Shown one piece after another: positions 25,332 through 33,794 of a stretch of DNA of 64,000 bases (the stretch's first letter is position 1; each line of letters starts with the position of its first letter). The DNA lies in NCBI RefSeq assembly GCF_003287975.1, contig NZ_QMKQ01000004.1, positions 158,164 to 222,163 on the forward strand, written 5' to 3'. Below the pieces are notes generated by a model. It was not told the DNA's origin, made no database searches, and was given only the letters and a program-made list of their open reading frames with translations. The translations under genes and the position numbers were made by a program. This stretch comes from Arthrobacter sp. AQ5-05 (lineage in GTDB: Bacteria > Actinomycetota > Actinomycetes > Actinomycetales > Micrococcaceae).

Positions 25332-26837
25332 CTAGATTTCCGGTTCGCCGTCGGCGACCCACTGGTTGTACTTGGCCTTCCAGGGCGCGTTCATCGGGAA
25401 CAGGCCCTCGATCTTGCTGCCCTTGGACACGTTCAGGAAGACGAAGGTGTCCTGGCGCTCGGATTCGACGACCTCCTCGGCGATCTCGGCGGCCAGGTGC
25501 GGCGGGATGACCAGGATGCCGTCGGCGTCGGCGATCACGATGTCCCCGGGCACGACGGTGGTTCCTCCGCAGCCCACGGCCACGTCGGTGTCCCACGGCA
25601 CGTGCTTGCGCCCCAGCACCGCCGGGTGCGCGCCGTTGTGGAAGGTGGGGATGTCCAGGGCGGCCACGGCATCCAGGTCGCGCACCCCGCCGTCGGTGAT
25701 GATGGCCTCGGCGCCGCGGACCTGGGTGCGCATCGCCAGGATGTCGCCCAGGGTGCCCGAGCCCTTCTCGCCGCGGGCCTCCATGACCAGGATCTCGCCC
25801 GGGCCGATGTCGTCGATGACGCGTTTCTGTGCGTTGTAGCCGCCGCCGTGGGTCTTGAACAGGTCCTCGCGGCCCGGCACGTAGCGCAGCGTGCGCGCCG
25901 TGCCGATGACCTTTCTCATGCCCTTGGTGGCCTGCAGCCCGTCGACCGAGACATTGTTCAGTCCGCGCTTGCGCAGCGCTCCGGAGATGGTGGCGGTGGC
26001 CACCGACATGAGCTTTTCCTTGACTTCGTCGGTCAGTGCCTGCTTGCCGGTGATCGGCAGCTCGATGCCCGCGCCGGCGGCGGTGCCGAACGCGTCGATC
26101 CTGTCGGCGTCGGTGATCTTGGGCCGGTTGCCGAAGGCGGCGAAGTCTTGCGTGCCCTCGATGACGGTGGTGGACAGGCGTCCGGTGGTCAGGTTCGCGG
26201 CCTCGTCGTCGACCTGGACCTCGACCACGTCGCCCGGGTTGATCACCGAGGATCCTGCCGGGGTGCCGGTGAGGATCACGTCGCCTGGCTTCAGGGTCAT
26301 CTGCTGCGAAAGGTCGGCGACGATCTGTGCGAAGGAGAAGATCAGCTCGCCGGTGGTGGCGTCCTGGGCAAGCTGGCCGTTGACCCAGGTGCGGATGCGC
26401 AGGGCCTCGGGGTTCACCGCGGCGGCCGGGAGCAGCACCGGACCCAGCGGGGTGTAGCCGTCGCCGGACTTGGAGCGGATGTTCGATCCCTTGTCGGCGT
26501 ACTTCATGTCGTACACGCCCAGGTCGTTGGAGGCGGTCACGTACCCGACGTGGCGCCAGGCGTCCTCGACACGGACGCGTCGGGCGTCGGTGCCGATGAC
26601 CAGGGCGATCTCGCCCTCGAAGGCGAGCAGTTCGGTGCCGGCCGGGCGTTCGACGGTGGAACCGGAGGCTGCCAGCGAGGAGGAGGCCTTCATGAAGTAG
26701 GAGGGGAATGCCGGGGTGCGGCCGCGTTGGGCGGCGCGGGAGGAGTACGAGAGGTGCACTGCAAGAACCTTGCCGGCCTTGTCGAAGATGGACTGGTCGA
26801 CCTGCACCGGCTCGGTGGCTGTGGCGTCGCTGCTCAC
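25332..26837 (-). CDS. FAH-RraA fusion: HpaG-like isomerase/decarboxylase joined to an aldolase-like domain
   Basis: The 501-residue chain has two domains. Residues about 20-235 form a fumarylacetoacetate-hydrolase fold, as in HpaG (decarboxylase and isomerase of the homoprotocatechuate path), with metal motif FEGEIALVIGTD and SNDLGVYDMKYADKG and GDVILTGTPAGSS. Residues about 275-500 form an RraA/HMG-aldolase-like domain with ILAMRTQVRGAEAIITDGGV followed by RDLD, the active-site Arg-Asp of pyruvate aldolases of this fold. A fused protein could perform both the HpaG step and the final pyruvate-forming cleavage. The GTG at 26837 has AGGAGG 5 bases upstream and is preferred to an ATG at 26903, which overlaps the promoter. 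It is the first gene of the operon. Confidence 0.88.
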   Translation of the reverse strand: MSSDATATEPVQVDQSIFDKAGKVLAVHLSYSSRAAQRGRTPAFPSYFMKASSSLAASGSTVERPAGTELLAFEGEIALVIGTDARRVRVEDAWRHVGYVTASNDLGVYDMKYADKGSNIRSKSGDGYTPLGPVLLPAAAVNPEALRIRTWVNGQLAQDATTGELIFSFAQIVADLSQQMTLKPGDVILTGTPAGSSVINPGDVVEVQVDDEAANLTTGRLSTTVIEGTQDFAAFGNRPKITDADRIDAFGTAAGAGIELPITGKQALTDEVKEKLMSVATATISGALRKRGLNNVSVDGLQATKGMRKVIGTARTLRYVPGREDLFKTHGGGYNAQKRVIDDIGPGEILVMEARGEKGSGTLGDILAMRTQVRGAEAIITDGGVRDLDAVAALDIPTFHNGAHPAVLGRKHVPWDTDVAVGCGGTTVVPGDIVIADADGILVIPPHLAAEIAEEVVESERQDTFVFLNVSKGSKIEGLFPMNAPWKAKYNQWVADGEPEI

Positions 26838-26860
26838 GGTTTCCTCCTGTTGTGTATGAA

Positions 26861-26872
26861 ATCGTATACGAT
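26861..26872. promoter_or_regulatory. Perfect 12-bp palindrome, probable GntR operator
   Basis: ATCGTATACGAT lies where transcription of the operon should begin and just before the AGGAGG of the first gene. The GTATAC core fits FCD-type GntR regulators, one of which is encoded in the operon. Confidence 0.7.
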
Positions 26873-26874
26873 CT

Positions 26875-26903
26875 AGTGTGATATCGATCTCCCGGCTTGT
26901 CAA
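26875..26903 (-). promoter_or_regulatory. Promoter of the homoprotocatechuate operon
   Basis: Read on the minus strand, TTGACA (26898-26903) is followed by exactly 17 bases and CACACT (26875-26880). The expected start site falls at about 26868, within the palindrome at 26861-26872, so repressor binding would block initiation. Confidence 0.65.
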
Positions 26904-27415
26904 GGGTTGGTCCGCCCCAAGGGTGTCGGTATTGACGTGAAGTGCCCGATGCCCGCGGAACCATGCGGGAAATCGCCGGACCGCCCGACCCGTAAAGGAT
27001 TTCTCGACATTCCCGCGAAATCGACGTCATGATCCCGGGCCCGCTGCCTCTTGATGTGTGAAACCAGCAAGGCGAACGCCCTTGCTGCTTTCAGAAGGGG
27101 TGCACGGAGCGCAACGGCGGGTTCTTGGGGAACCTGCCGCGGCCTGCGGGCACCGCTCAAGCGATGCCCGCTGGCGAATCGGCCGCTGCGTGTCTCGTCT
27201 CCTGGGGGGAGGAGGGGCACGCCATTGTGGCGACGCGCGACGTGGTGTGGCCGCGACACGGTCTTCAAGGAGGGGCCCGGATTCCTTGGGGGATTCCGAG
27301 ATCCGCCGATGCCATACCCGGGGGGTGCCTCAGGGGCCGTGCGCCGAAACGTCGGTGCGCCGTGGAAGTGTATGCGGCAACTATCGTCCCCGTTGCACAT
27401 CAGGAGCCAACCGCC
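26904..27415. other. Intergenic region of 512 bases without a convincing gene
   Basis: A hairpin with arms CAGCAAGG (27065-27072) and CCTTGCTG (27080-27087) lies near the left side; it lacks a T-run. TATCGT at 27382-27387 is a possible -10 box for the next gene, and CAGGAG precedes its ATG by about 10 bases. Open frames here have no recognisable similarity. No repeats or mobile-element ends were seen. Confidence 0.4.
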
Positions 27416-28201
27416 ATGCCAGAAACCACAGACGCCTGCCAGCCATGGTGCAACAACCATTTTGGCGGTACCTGCGCCGCGGCGTTTCAACTGTATGAGA
27501 AGCCCTCGGCGCTTCGCGGCAGGGAGACCCTGTCGGGGATCGACCTGCAGGGAGCCGGTGGTGCCGCCGGCTGCAACGACCTGGAGCTTTCGGTGGGCAG
27601 TGAATTTGTGGACGACGAGGATGAAACCCCCGCGCTGTGGTGCATCCTGAATCTCGCCCTGATTGGTGACACCTACCGCGGGGAGCCGACGGCGTCGTTC
27701 CAAGCCAACGGCCCGGGCATGAAGAGCGTCCACGCGCAGCTGGGCAGGTTCCTGGCCCTGGTTCGCAGCGGGGAGGCGCACCGGGCCGAGCTGGAAGAAG
27801 GCATCGCCCCGGCCCGCGCCGGTTGGGCGGCCCGCAACCGGGCCGACCAGCACCCGGACGACTGCCAGCCGTGGTGCCGGGACCACGGCGACGACGGCTG
27901 CCGGCTGACCATGACCCTGGGGTTGACCGCCGGGACCGGAGACCAGAACCTGGTCTACGGCGCCCCGGGGGAGGCTGCCGGGGCGGCCGACCTGCTGGCG
28001 GCACGGGCAATCTACACACCCGGCGCCGAAGGCAGCCGAGGCTCCTTCCACCTCGCCCTGGACTGCTGGAACACCGTCGGCCACGACCAGGATGGACACC
28101 GCACCAACCGCACCGCGTCGTTGCCGGTGACGATGCCTGCCCTGAAGCGCATCCACGCCCGGCTCGGCGACCTGTTGGTTCAGGTGGGAGCCGCCGGCTG
28201 A
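27416..28201 (+). CDS. Unrecognised protein with two CxPWCxxH modules
   Basis: The 261-residue soluble protein is an internal duplication. Module 1 starts DACQPWCNNHFGGTCAAAF and module 2, about 130 residues later, starts DDCQPWCRDHGDDGCRLTM. Each has two cysteines, a histidine and a further cysteine spaced as a small metal site, followed by a beta-rich stretch and a helix of similar form (PGMKSVHAQLGRFLALV and PALKRIHARLGDLLVQV). The CxPWCxxH opening recalls actinobacterial proteins of the DUF6907 type, but a match cannot be confirmed here. No signal peptide or membrane helix is seen. Neighbours give no functional clue. Metal binding is inference from the Cys/His spacing. Confidence 0.7.
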   Translation: MPETTDACQPWCNNHFGGTCAAAFQLYEKPSALRGRETLSGIDLQGAGGAAGCNDLELSVGSEFVDDEDETPALWCILNLALIGDTYRGEPTASFQANGPGMKSVHAQLGRFLALVRSGEAHRAELEEGIAPARAGWAARNRADQHPDDCQPWCRDHGDDGCRLTMTLGLTAGTGDQNLVYGAPGEAAGAADLLAARAIYTPGAEGSRGSFHLALDCWNTVGHDQDGHRTNRTASLPVTMPALKRIHARLGDLLVQVGAAG

Positions 28202-28299
28202 GAACCTTCGCGCAACCACCGGGCGCGGAAAGGTCCTTCGGGGCGTGGTCCGAGGCGGTGGCGATGGCCCGGGTCGACGGAGCCGGAGTGGGCGCGGGG

Positions 28300-29115
28300 C
28301 TACTTCCCGCCCAGGAAGGCGACCGCAGCGTTCCTGAATTCCCGGCTGGTCACCGCGTTGGCATGGTCGCGTCCGGCCAGCCAGAGCACGGACTTCTCGG
28401 TCTCGCGGGTTGCCAGCAGCTCGGTGAGCCGCGGCATCGTCGTGGCCAGCGCATCCCCGTCCCCGGCCACCAGCAGCGTGGGCATGGTGGGGATCATCTG
28501 CTCGGGGGAGAAGGGCTCGGTCTTGATGGCCTGGATCATGCTCATGAGCGAGAACATGTCGTTGGATTCCACGGTCTGGGCCATCCGCAGCAAATCCGCC
28601 GTCGACTCGTCGGCGATCGAGGTGCCGTCGGCCAGGAATTGCTGGGCGGCATTCAGGTCGAAGGCGGCCAACGGGTCGATGCTCGCCGGCCCGCCGAGCA
28701 CCAGGCGGTTGACCAGCTGGGGCTGGGTGCCGCCGAATTCCCAGGCCAGGCGCGCGCCCAGGGAGTAGCCGACCACGTCGATGCCGCTGAGCGGGTCGGT
28801 GGGCGACAGGGCCTTCACCCCGTGGTCCATCAACAGCTGCAGCAAGTCCGCGCGCATCCGGCTGGGGGTGTAGGCATCCAGGTCCTCGGGCGCCGGGGAG
28901 GTGCCGTGTCCGGGAAGATCGACGGCCAGCACCTTGCGTCCGGCCTCGGTGAGGGAGCGGATCCAGCCGGATTTCACCCAGTTCAGCTCGCTGGAGGAGG
29001 CAAAGCCGTGCAGCAGGACCACCGGGCGCAACGCGGTGGGGGAGCCTGGTTCGTAGACGGTCAGGCCCAGGGCGTTGGCGGTGCCTTCGACGAGGTGCTC
29101 GTGTGTGGATTCCAT
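28300..29115 (-). CDS. Alpha/beta-hydrolase
   Basis: The 271-residue protein has the alpha/beta-hydrolase fold: VVLLHGFASSSELNWVKSGW (oxyanion-hole region), AVDLPGHGTSPAPEDL, the nucleophile elbow GYSLGARLAWEF with the catalytic Ser, the acid in LLVAGDGDALATTM and the catalytic His in GRDHANAVTSREF. All three triad positions are present. The substrate is unknown. GAAAGGA lies about 8 bases before the ATG. It is convergent with the CxPWCxxH gene and lies directly downstream of a decayed ABM-domain gene. Confidence 0.88.
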   Translation of the reverse strand: MESTHEHLVEGTANALGLTVYEPGSPTALRPVVLLHGFASSSELNWVKSGWIRSLTEAGRKVLAVDLPGHGTSPAPEDLDAYTPSRMRADLLQLLMDHGVKALSPTDPLSGIDVVGYSLGARLAWEFGGTQPQLVNRLVLGGPASIDPLAAFDLNAAQQFLADGTSIADESTADLLRMAQTVESNDMFSLMSMIQAIKTEPFSPEQMIPTMPTLLVAGDGDALATTMPRLTELLATRETEKSVLWLAGRDHANAVTSREFRNAAVAFLGGK

Positions 29116-29199
29116 GTGGCAGATCCTTTCAGATCCGGAAGGGCTTGGCGAATGTCCCGGCGTTGCGCAGGGCGTGGGGCCGGGGCGCTGCCACAATAC

Positions 29200-29517
29200 G
29201 TGACGGTGGGCGGGGCGGTGGTTGGCGGTTCAACGGCCTGAAAGTGTTCGACCACCGGGAACGGATCGTGGAAGCGATGCAGCAGTCGTTTCCATTCGAG
29301 GTGGATCACCGAACCGCGGAAGCCGACGGTGGGCGCCTCGACGGATACCCGGGAGACCGGCAAACGGGAAGTGGTTGGGCGTTTCGATGCTGCGGGACAG
29401 CTGCAGGCCGAGGTGGCCCTCGGTGGCGGAAATCAGTGGCCGAGCCTGCTCGAACGCGGCCGTGAACTCGTCTTCCATGCCGCTGATGACGGGCAGCAAC
29501 GCGTGTCCGGTGATCAT
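29200..29517 (-). pseudogene. Antibiotic-biosynthesis-monooxygenase (ABM) domain gene, frameshifted
   Basis: The N-terminal half MITGHALLPVISGMEDEFTA with LGLQLSRSIETPNHF is typical of the small ABM/quinol-monooxygenase fold. The other half, EAPTVGFRGSVIHLEWKRLL and FHDPFPVVEHFQAVEPP, lies in a different frame beginning near 29360. A shift equivalent to one extra base (or two lost) separates them. Normal family members are about 100 residues. The 3' limit is approximate because the shifted frame no longer meets the original stop. Confidence 0.75.
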
Positions 29518-29699
29518 GGTTCCCAGTGTGCACCATGCGGTGCTTCCGAGACGGAAGCGCGTCGTGCCAGGGACGCCTCGCTCCGCGTCGCCGCGGACGC
29601 AACGGCCGGCATGGCGCTGCCCGGCTGCCGGCACCGGCACGGCGGCAACCCGGTGGAATGCCGCCCCCGGACAGGGACTTGGGCTTCCCGGGTTGCTGC

Positions 29700-29978
29700 C
29701 CACGCCCCGGGGGTTCCGGGTGCCTCCTTCGGCGCGCCGCGACGTTCCGGCAGGTGAGGGCCACCAGGCGTTCGAGGCTGGCGGGCGGTGGCCAGTCCGA
29801 CTTCTGCCGGCAGTCGCACGACTTGGGAGATGGCCGAGCGGGTCGCGGGGAAGCTCTCGGCCGGCTCGCTGACGGCGCGTTCCCCGTCGGCCAGGATGTG
29901 GAGCGGGGTGCGCCGGGTGGGTTCGGCGGCGGTTTCCCGGACGTCGGGCACAAAGGATGCGTTGGCGGTCACCCGCAC
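29700..29978 (-). pseudogene. ArsR-like regulator remnant
   Basis: A stretch of the minus strand reads EPTRRTPLHILADGERAVSE and PAESFPATRSAISQVVRLPA, clearly derived from the ArsR helix-turn-helix (family form ADPTRRRILELLADGERxVxELA...SRPAISQHLRVL). Several hydrophobic core residues have become Pro or Val, and downstream the similarity fades within about 60 residues. No sensible start or stop bounds a full domain. It lies directly upstream of the ABM remnant, so both may descend from one small operon. The rest of 29520-30039 shows nothing recognisable. Confidence 0.55.
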
Positions 29979-30039
29979 CCCACACCAGGGGGTCGGGACG
30001 GGGAAGTCGACATGCCGGGAAGCTTTCGCGTCACAGGGC

Positions 30040-30068
30040 TTGTGAACGGAGGGGCCGGGCCGTATTCT
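30040..30068 (+). promoter_or_regulatory. Promoter of the NAD biosynthesis operon
   Basis: TTGTGA (30040-30045), a 17-base spacer and TATTCT (30063-30068). The expected transcription start (about 30075) falls inside an imperfect palindrome at 30068-30092. Confidence 0.6.
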
Positions 30069-30092
30069 TAGTTCTGGTCAGAATGACACTAA
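30068..30092. promoter_or_regulatory. Candidate NrtR operator
   Basis: Outer arms TTAGT (30068-30072) and ACTAA (30088-30092) are exact inverted copies; the minus strand reads TTAGTGTCA at one end. The element spans the start site and the ATG at 30083. NrtR repressors bind palindromes at promoters of NAD genes in other bacteria, and the first gene here is an NrtR homologue. The match to a known NrtR consensus is not verified. Confidence 0.5.
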
Positions 30093-30838
30093 CTGGGAAG
30101 GTGGATCGGTTGCCGTTTTCGAATGTGGCAGAACGCCGCGAACAACCACCGGCCCTGGCCGTGTCCACGGTGATCTTCTCGCTGCGCGACGACGAACGCA
30201 CCGGACGCAAGAGCCTGTGGCTGCCACTGGTGCGGCGCACCCGCGAACCCTTCCGCGGCCAATGGGCGCTGCCCGGCGGCCCGCTGGGCCCGCGCGACTC
30301 GCTGCTGGACGCCGCGGCGAACAACCTGCGCGACACCACCGGGCTGGTCCCGCGCTACCTCGAACAGCTCTACGCCTTCGGGGACCTGGACCGCTCGCCC
30401 ACCCGCCGGATGGTCTCCATCGTCTACTGGGCACTGGTCCGCGAGGACGACCCCCACGGCACCGCCACCTCGGTGCTGGTCGACGACCCCAATGTCGCCT
30501 GGTTCCGCGCGGACGACCCCGAGGTGCTGGGAAACCTGGCCTTCGACCACCGGCAAATCATCGAATACGCACTGTGGCGGCTGCGCAACAAGGTCGAATA
30601 CGGCTCCATCGCCCACCGCCTGCTCGGCGAGCGCTTCACCCTCGCCCAGGTCCGCGAGGTCTACGAAGCGGTGCTGGATCGGGCACTGGACCCGGCGAAC
30701 TTCCGCCGGACCCTGCGCAGCACCCCCGACATCGAGGAAACCGGCGAGTTCCTCTCCGGCGGCAAGCACCGCCCCCCACGCCTCTATCGCTACACCGGCT
30801 CAACCACCCACCCCCTTGAGAGCGAGAACATCTCATGA
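30083..30838 (+). CDS. nrtR: NrtR-like Nudix repressor of NAD biosynthesis
   Basis: The 251-residue protein has an N-terminal Nudix fold (ALAVSTVIFSLRDDERTGRK, WALPGGPLGPRDSLLDAAAN, then LRDTTGL) and a C-terminal winged helix (LGERFTLAQVREVYEAVLDR). NrtR proteins keep the Nudix fold as an ADP-ribose sensor and repress NAD synthesis genes; the Nudix box here lacks the usual catalytic REUxEE glutamates, as in regulatory members. It heads the operon and overlaps nadA by 4 bases. The ATG at 30083 lies within the presumed operator; a GTG at 30101 is an alternative start that would move translation clear of it. Confidence 0.88.
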   Translation: MTLTGKVDRLPFSNVAERREQPPALAVSTVIFSLRDDERTGRKSLWLPLVRRTREPFRGQWALPGGPLGPRDSLLDAAANNLRDTTGLVPRYLEQLYAFGDLDRSPTRRMVSIVYWALVREDDPHGTATSVLVDDPNVAWFRADDPEVLGNLAFDHRQIIEYALWRLRNKVEYGSIAHRLLGERFTLAQVREVYEAVLDRALDPANFRRTLRSTPDIEETGEFLSGGKHRPPRLYRYTGSTTHPLESENIS

Positions 30839-32103
30839 GCAGCATCAACGCCACCCTGCAGACCCTGAAGCTGGTTTCCCCCGAAGCCAGCTGCAACACC
30901 GATCTGACCAAGGGACCCTGGCTCTTCGACACCGGGGAAGCCGACTACGGGCCGGGCTCCTCGCAGGAAGATACGGCCCCGGCCGACACCCCGCGGCAAG
31001 GCGAGATCCCGGCCAAGTACCGCGAGGCCTCCGAAGCGGAGCTGACCGCGCGCATCCTGGCGGCCAAGGAAACCCTCGGGGATTCGCTGGTGATCCTGGG
31101 CCACCACTACCAGCGCGACGAGGTCGTGGCCTTCGCCGACTTCGTCGGGGACTCCTTCCAGCTGGCCAACGCGGCGCTGACCCGCGAGCAGGCCAAATAC
31201 ATCGTCTTCTGCGGCGTGCACTTCATGGCCGAAACCGCAGACATCCTCTCCACCAACGAACAGGCCGTGATCCTGCCGAACCTGGCCGCGGGCTGCTCGA
31301 TGGCAGACATGGCCGACGAATCCTCCGTGGAGGAATGCTGGGAACAGCTCATGGACCTCTACGCGGGCGAGGACTCCTCCGACGGCTTGGCCTCGGTCAT
31401 CCCGGTGACCTACATGAACTCCTCCGCCGCGCTGAAGGCCTTCGTCGGCAAGCACGGCGGGATAGTGTGCACCTCCTCCAACGCCGCCACGGTGCTCGAA
31501 TGGGCGTTCGAGCGTGGCCGCCGGGTGCTCTTCTTCCCCGACCAGCACCTGGGCCGCAACACCGCCAAGGCCATGGGCATCCCGCTGGAGGCGATGCCGA
31601 TGTGGAACCCGCGCAAGCCCCTGGGCGGGACCGATGCGCAGACCCTGCACGATGCCAAGGTCATCCTCTGGCACGGGTTCTGCTCGGTGCACAAGCGCTT
31701 CACCGTCGCCCAGATCGAGCGGGCCCGCGTGGAGCACCCCGGCGTGCAGATCCTGGCGCACCCCGAGTGCCCGATGCCGGTGGTCGACGCCGCCGACGCG
31801 GCGGGGTCCACGGACTACATCCAGAAGGCCGTCGCCGCTGCACCGGCCGGATCCATCTTCGGCATCGCCACCGAGATCAACATGGTCAACCGGCTGGCCG
31901 CCGAGCACCCCGGGCACACCGTGTTCTGCCTGGACCCGGTGATCTGCCCGTGCTCCACCATGTACCGCATCCACCCCGGCTACCTCGCCTGGGTGCTCGA
32001 GTCCCTGGTGGACGGGGTCGTGCTGAACCGGATCACCGTGCCCGCCGACGTGGCCGCCGACGCCAAGGTCGCCCTGGAACGGATGCTGGCGGCACGGCCG
32101 TGA
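30835..32103 (+). CDS. nadA: Quinolinate synthase
   Basis: The 422-residue enzyme condenses iminoaspartate with dihydroxyacetone phosphate to quinolinate in de novo NAD synthesis. It carries the [4Fe-4S] cluster cysteines in FCGVHFMAETADIL, near HPECPMPVVDA and in CPCSTMYRIHPGYL. LGHHYQRDEVVAFADFVGDS and GCSMADMA are family motifs. The ATG overlaps the nrtR stop (ATGA) and the stop overlaps the nadB start (GTGA), so expression is tightly coupled. The 60-residue N-terminal extension is usual in actinobacteria. Confidence 0.96.
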   Translation: MSSINATLQTLKLVSPEASCNTDLTKGPWLFDTGEADYGPGSSQEDTAPADTPRQGEIPAKYREASEAELTARILAAKETLGDSLVILGHHYQRDEVVAFADFVGDSFQLANAALTREQAKYIVFCGVHFMAETADILSTNEQAVILPNLAAGCSMADMADESSVEECWEQLMDLYAGEDSSDGLASVIPVTYMNSSAALKAFVGKHGGIVCTSSNAATVLEWAFERGRRVLFFPDQHLGRNTAKAMGIPLEAMPMWNPRKPLGGTDAQTLHDAKVILWHGFCSVHKRFTVAQIERARVEHPGVQILAHPECPMPVVDAADAAGSTDYIQKAVAAAPAGSIFGIATEINMVNRLAAEHPGHTVFCLDPVICPCSTMYRIHPGYLAWVLESLVDGVVLNRITVPADVAADAKVALERMLAARP

Positions 32104-33794
32104 ACGGCACCGATCTTGTGGTCGTCGGCTCCGGGGTTGCCGGGCTCTACGCCGCGCTGACCGCCGCGGTCCGCGGGCTCGAGGTCACCCTGCTGACCAA
32201 GGACAAGCTGGCGGACTCCAACTCCTGGTATGCCCAGGGCGGGCTGAGCGCCGTGGGCCCGGCCGGGGCCGCGGCGGGGGACTCGATCGCCAGCCACGTC
32301 GCCGACACGCTCGCCGCCGGGGCGCACTTGAACGACGCGGACGCCGTGGCGATCATGTGCTCGACCGCGTGGAGCCACGTCACCCGGCTCATCGAGGCCG
32401 GTGCGCAGTTCGACACCGATGCCTCCGGCGCCTTCGCCCTGGGCCTGGAGGCAGCGCACGCCCACCCGCGGATCCTGCACGCCGGCGGGGACGCCACCGG
32501 CAAGGGGCTGGCCAGCGCGCTGATCAATGCCTGCCGCACCCAGCAGGCCGCCGGCCGGCTGGAGATCCGCGAACACGCCTTCGTCACCGATCTGCTCACC
32601 GAGGCCAACCCGTTGGCCCGCACGGAGCGGGACCCGGCCGCGATGGTCACCGGGGTGCGGGTGCTCGATGCCGAGGGGCAAGGCCGGGACCTCTTCGCAA
32701 AGGCCGTGCTGCTGGCCACCGGCGGGGCCGGGCAGCTCTTTGCCGCGACCACGAACCCGTTGGGTGCCACCGGGGACGGGGCCGCCCTGGCCTACCGGGC
32801 CGGCGCGGCGCTGGCGGACGCCGAATTCATCCAGTTCCACCCGACCCTGGTCTCCCCGGGCGGCTTCATGGTCTCCGAGGCCGTGCGCGGGGAGGGAGCG
32901 GTGCTCATCGACGGCCTCGGCGAACGCTTCATGGTGAAGGTTCACCCGGATGCCGAACTGGCGCCCCGCGACGTGGTGGCCCGCGCCATCCACGCCGTGC
33001 GCGCGAAGGGAGGCACCGTGCACCTGGATGCCCGTGCGGTGGAGGCATCCCGCGGGCCCGGGTTCCTGGCCCGGCGCTTCCCCTCCATCACCACCGAACT
33101 GGCCAAGCTGGGCCATGACCTGGCCACCGAACCGGTCCCCGTGACCCCGGCCGCCCACTACTGGATGGGCGGGATCCTCACCAACGACACCGGCGCCACC
33201 ACGCTGCCCGGGCTCTACGCCGCCGGGGAAGCGGCATGCACCGGGGTGCACGGCGCCAACCGGCTGGCCTCCAACTCGCTGCTCGAGGGACTGGTCTTCG
33301 CCTGGCGCACCGTGGCGAACCTGCCGGCGAACCCGCCGGCGAACCCGCTGGATTCCGCCGCGACAAGCGGCACGATCACCAGCAGCGCAGGCACCAGGGT
33401 GATCGTGACCCGCCGTGCCGCCGCCGGGGATGTCGACGACGACGCTTCGCGCGCGCGCGGCACATCGCCCCGGGAAATGGAGCTGCCCGCGCTGCAGGCC
33501 CTGGCCCAGGCGCACCTGGGCGTCGAACGCACGGCCGACGGGCTGCGCACCGCGCTGGCCCAGCTCGCACGCTGGCGCGTCACCGGCACCGACCGCGCCT
33601 CCCGCGAGCGGGCCAACCTGCTCACCGTCGCCACGCTCATCGCCACCGCCGCCCTGAACCGGGAAAACTCCCTCGGCGCGCACTACCGCTTGGACGCCAC
33701 CGAAGCGCCGCAGCCGATCGACGGGCACCTGTCCCGCTACGCCCAGGTGCCGGCCACCACGAACCTGAACCTAAGGATCTCCTCCCTTGTCTGA
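32100..33794 (+). CDS. nadB: L-aspartate oxidase
   Basis: The 564-residue flavoprotein oxidises L-aspartate to iminoaspartate for NadA. It begins DLVVVGSGVAGLYAALTAAV (FAD-binding GxGxxG), followed by NSWYAQGGLSAVGPAGAAAG and the active-site stretch EFIQFHPTLV. FAD contacts near the C-terminal half of the domain read GLYAAGEAACTGVHGANRLA and SNSLLEGLVFAWR. The helical C-terminal domain is present and contains a low-complexity Asn/Pro repeat (PANPPANP) absent from most relatives. The GTG start overlaps the nadA stop by 4 bases. Confidence 0.95.
   Translation: MNGTDLVVVGSGVAGLYAALTAAVRGLEVTLLTKDKLADSNSWYAQGGLSAVGPAGAAAGDSIASHVADTLAAGAHLNDADAVAIMCSTAWSHVTRLIEAGAQFDTDASGAFALGLEAAHAHPRILHAGGDATGKGLASALINACRTQQAAGRLEIREHAFVTDLLTEANPLARTERDPAAMVTGVRVLDAEGQGRDLFAKAVLLATGGAGQLFAATTNPLGATGDGAALAYRAGAALADAEFIQFHPTLVSPGGFMVSEAVRGEGAVLIDGLGERFMVKVHPDAELAPRDVVARAIHAVRAKGGTVHLDARAVEASRGPGFLARRFPSITTELAKLGHDLATEPVPVTPAAHYWMGGILTNDTGATTLPGLYAAGEAACTGVHGANRLASNSLLEGLVFAWRTVANLPANPPANPLDSAATSGTITSSAGTRVIVTRRAAAGDVDDDASRARGTSPREMELPALQALAQAHLGVERTADGLRTALAQLARWRVTGTDRASRERANLLTVATLIATAALNRENSLGAHYRLDATEAPQPIDGHLSRYAQVPATTNLNLRISSLV

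Noticed and set aside
9357..29978. Sequencing error as the cause of all broken genes
   Set aside because: Long genes such as sbcC, nadB and hpaE are free of lesions, and hpaB and ABC-F also have deletions and a stop; a few single-base shifts (RibD-like gene) could still be errors.
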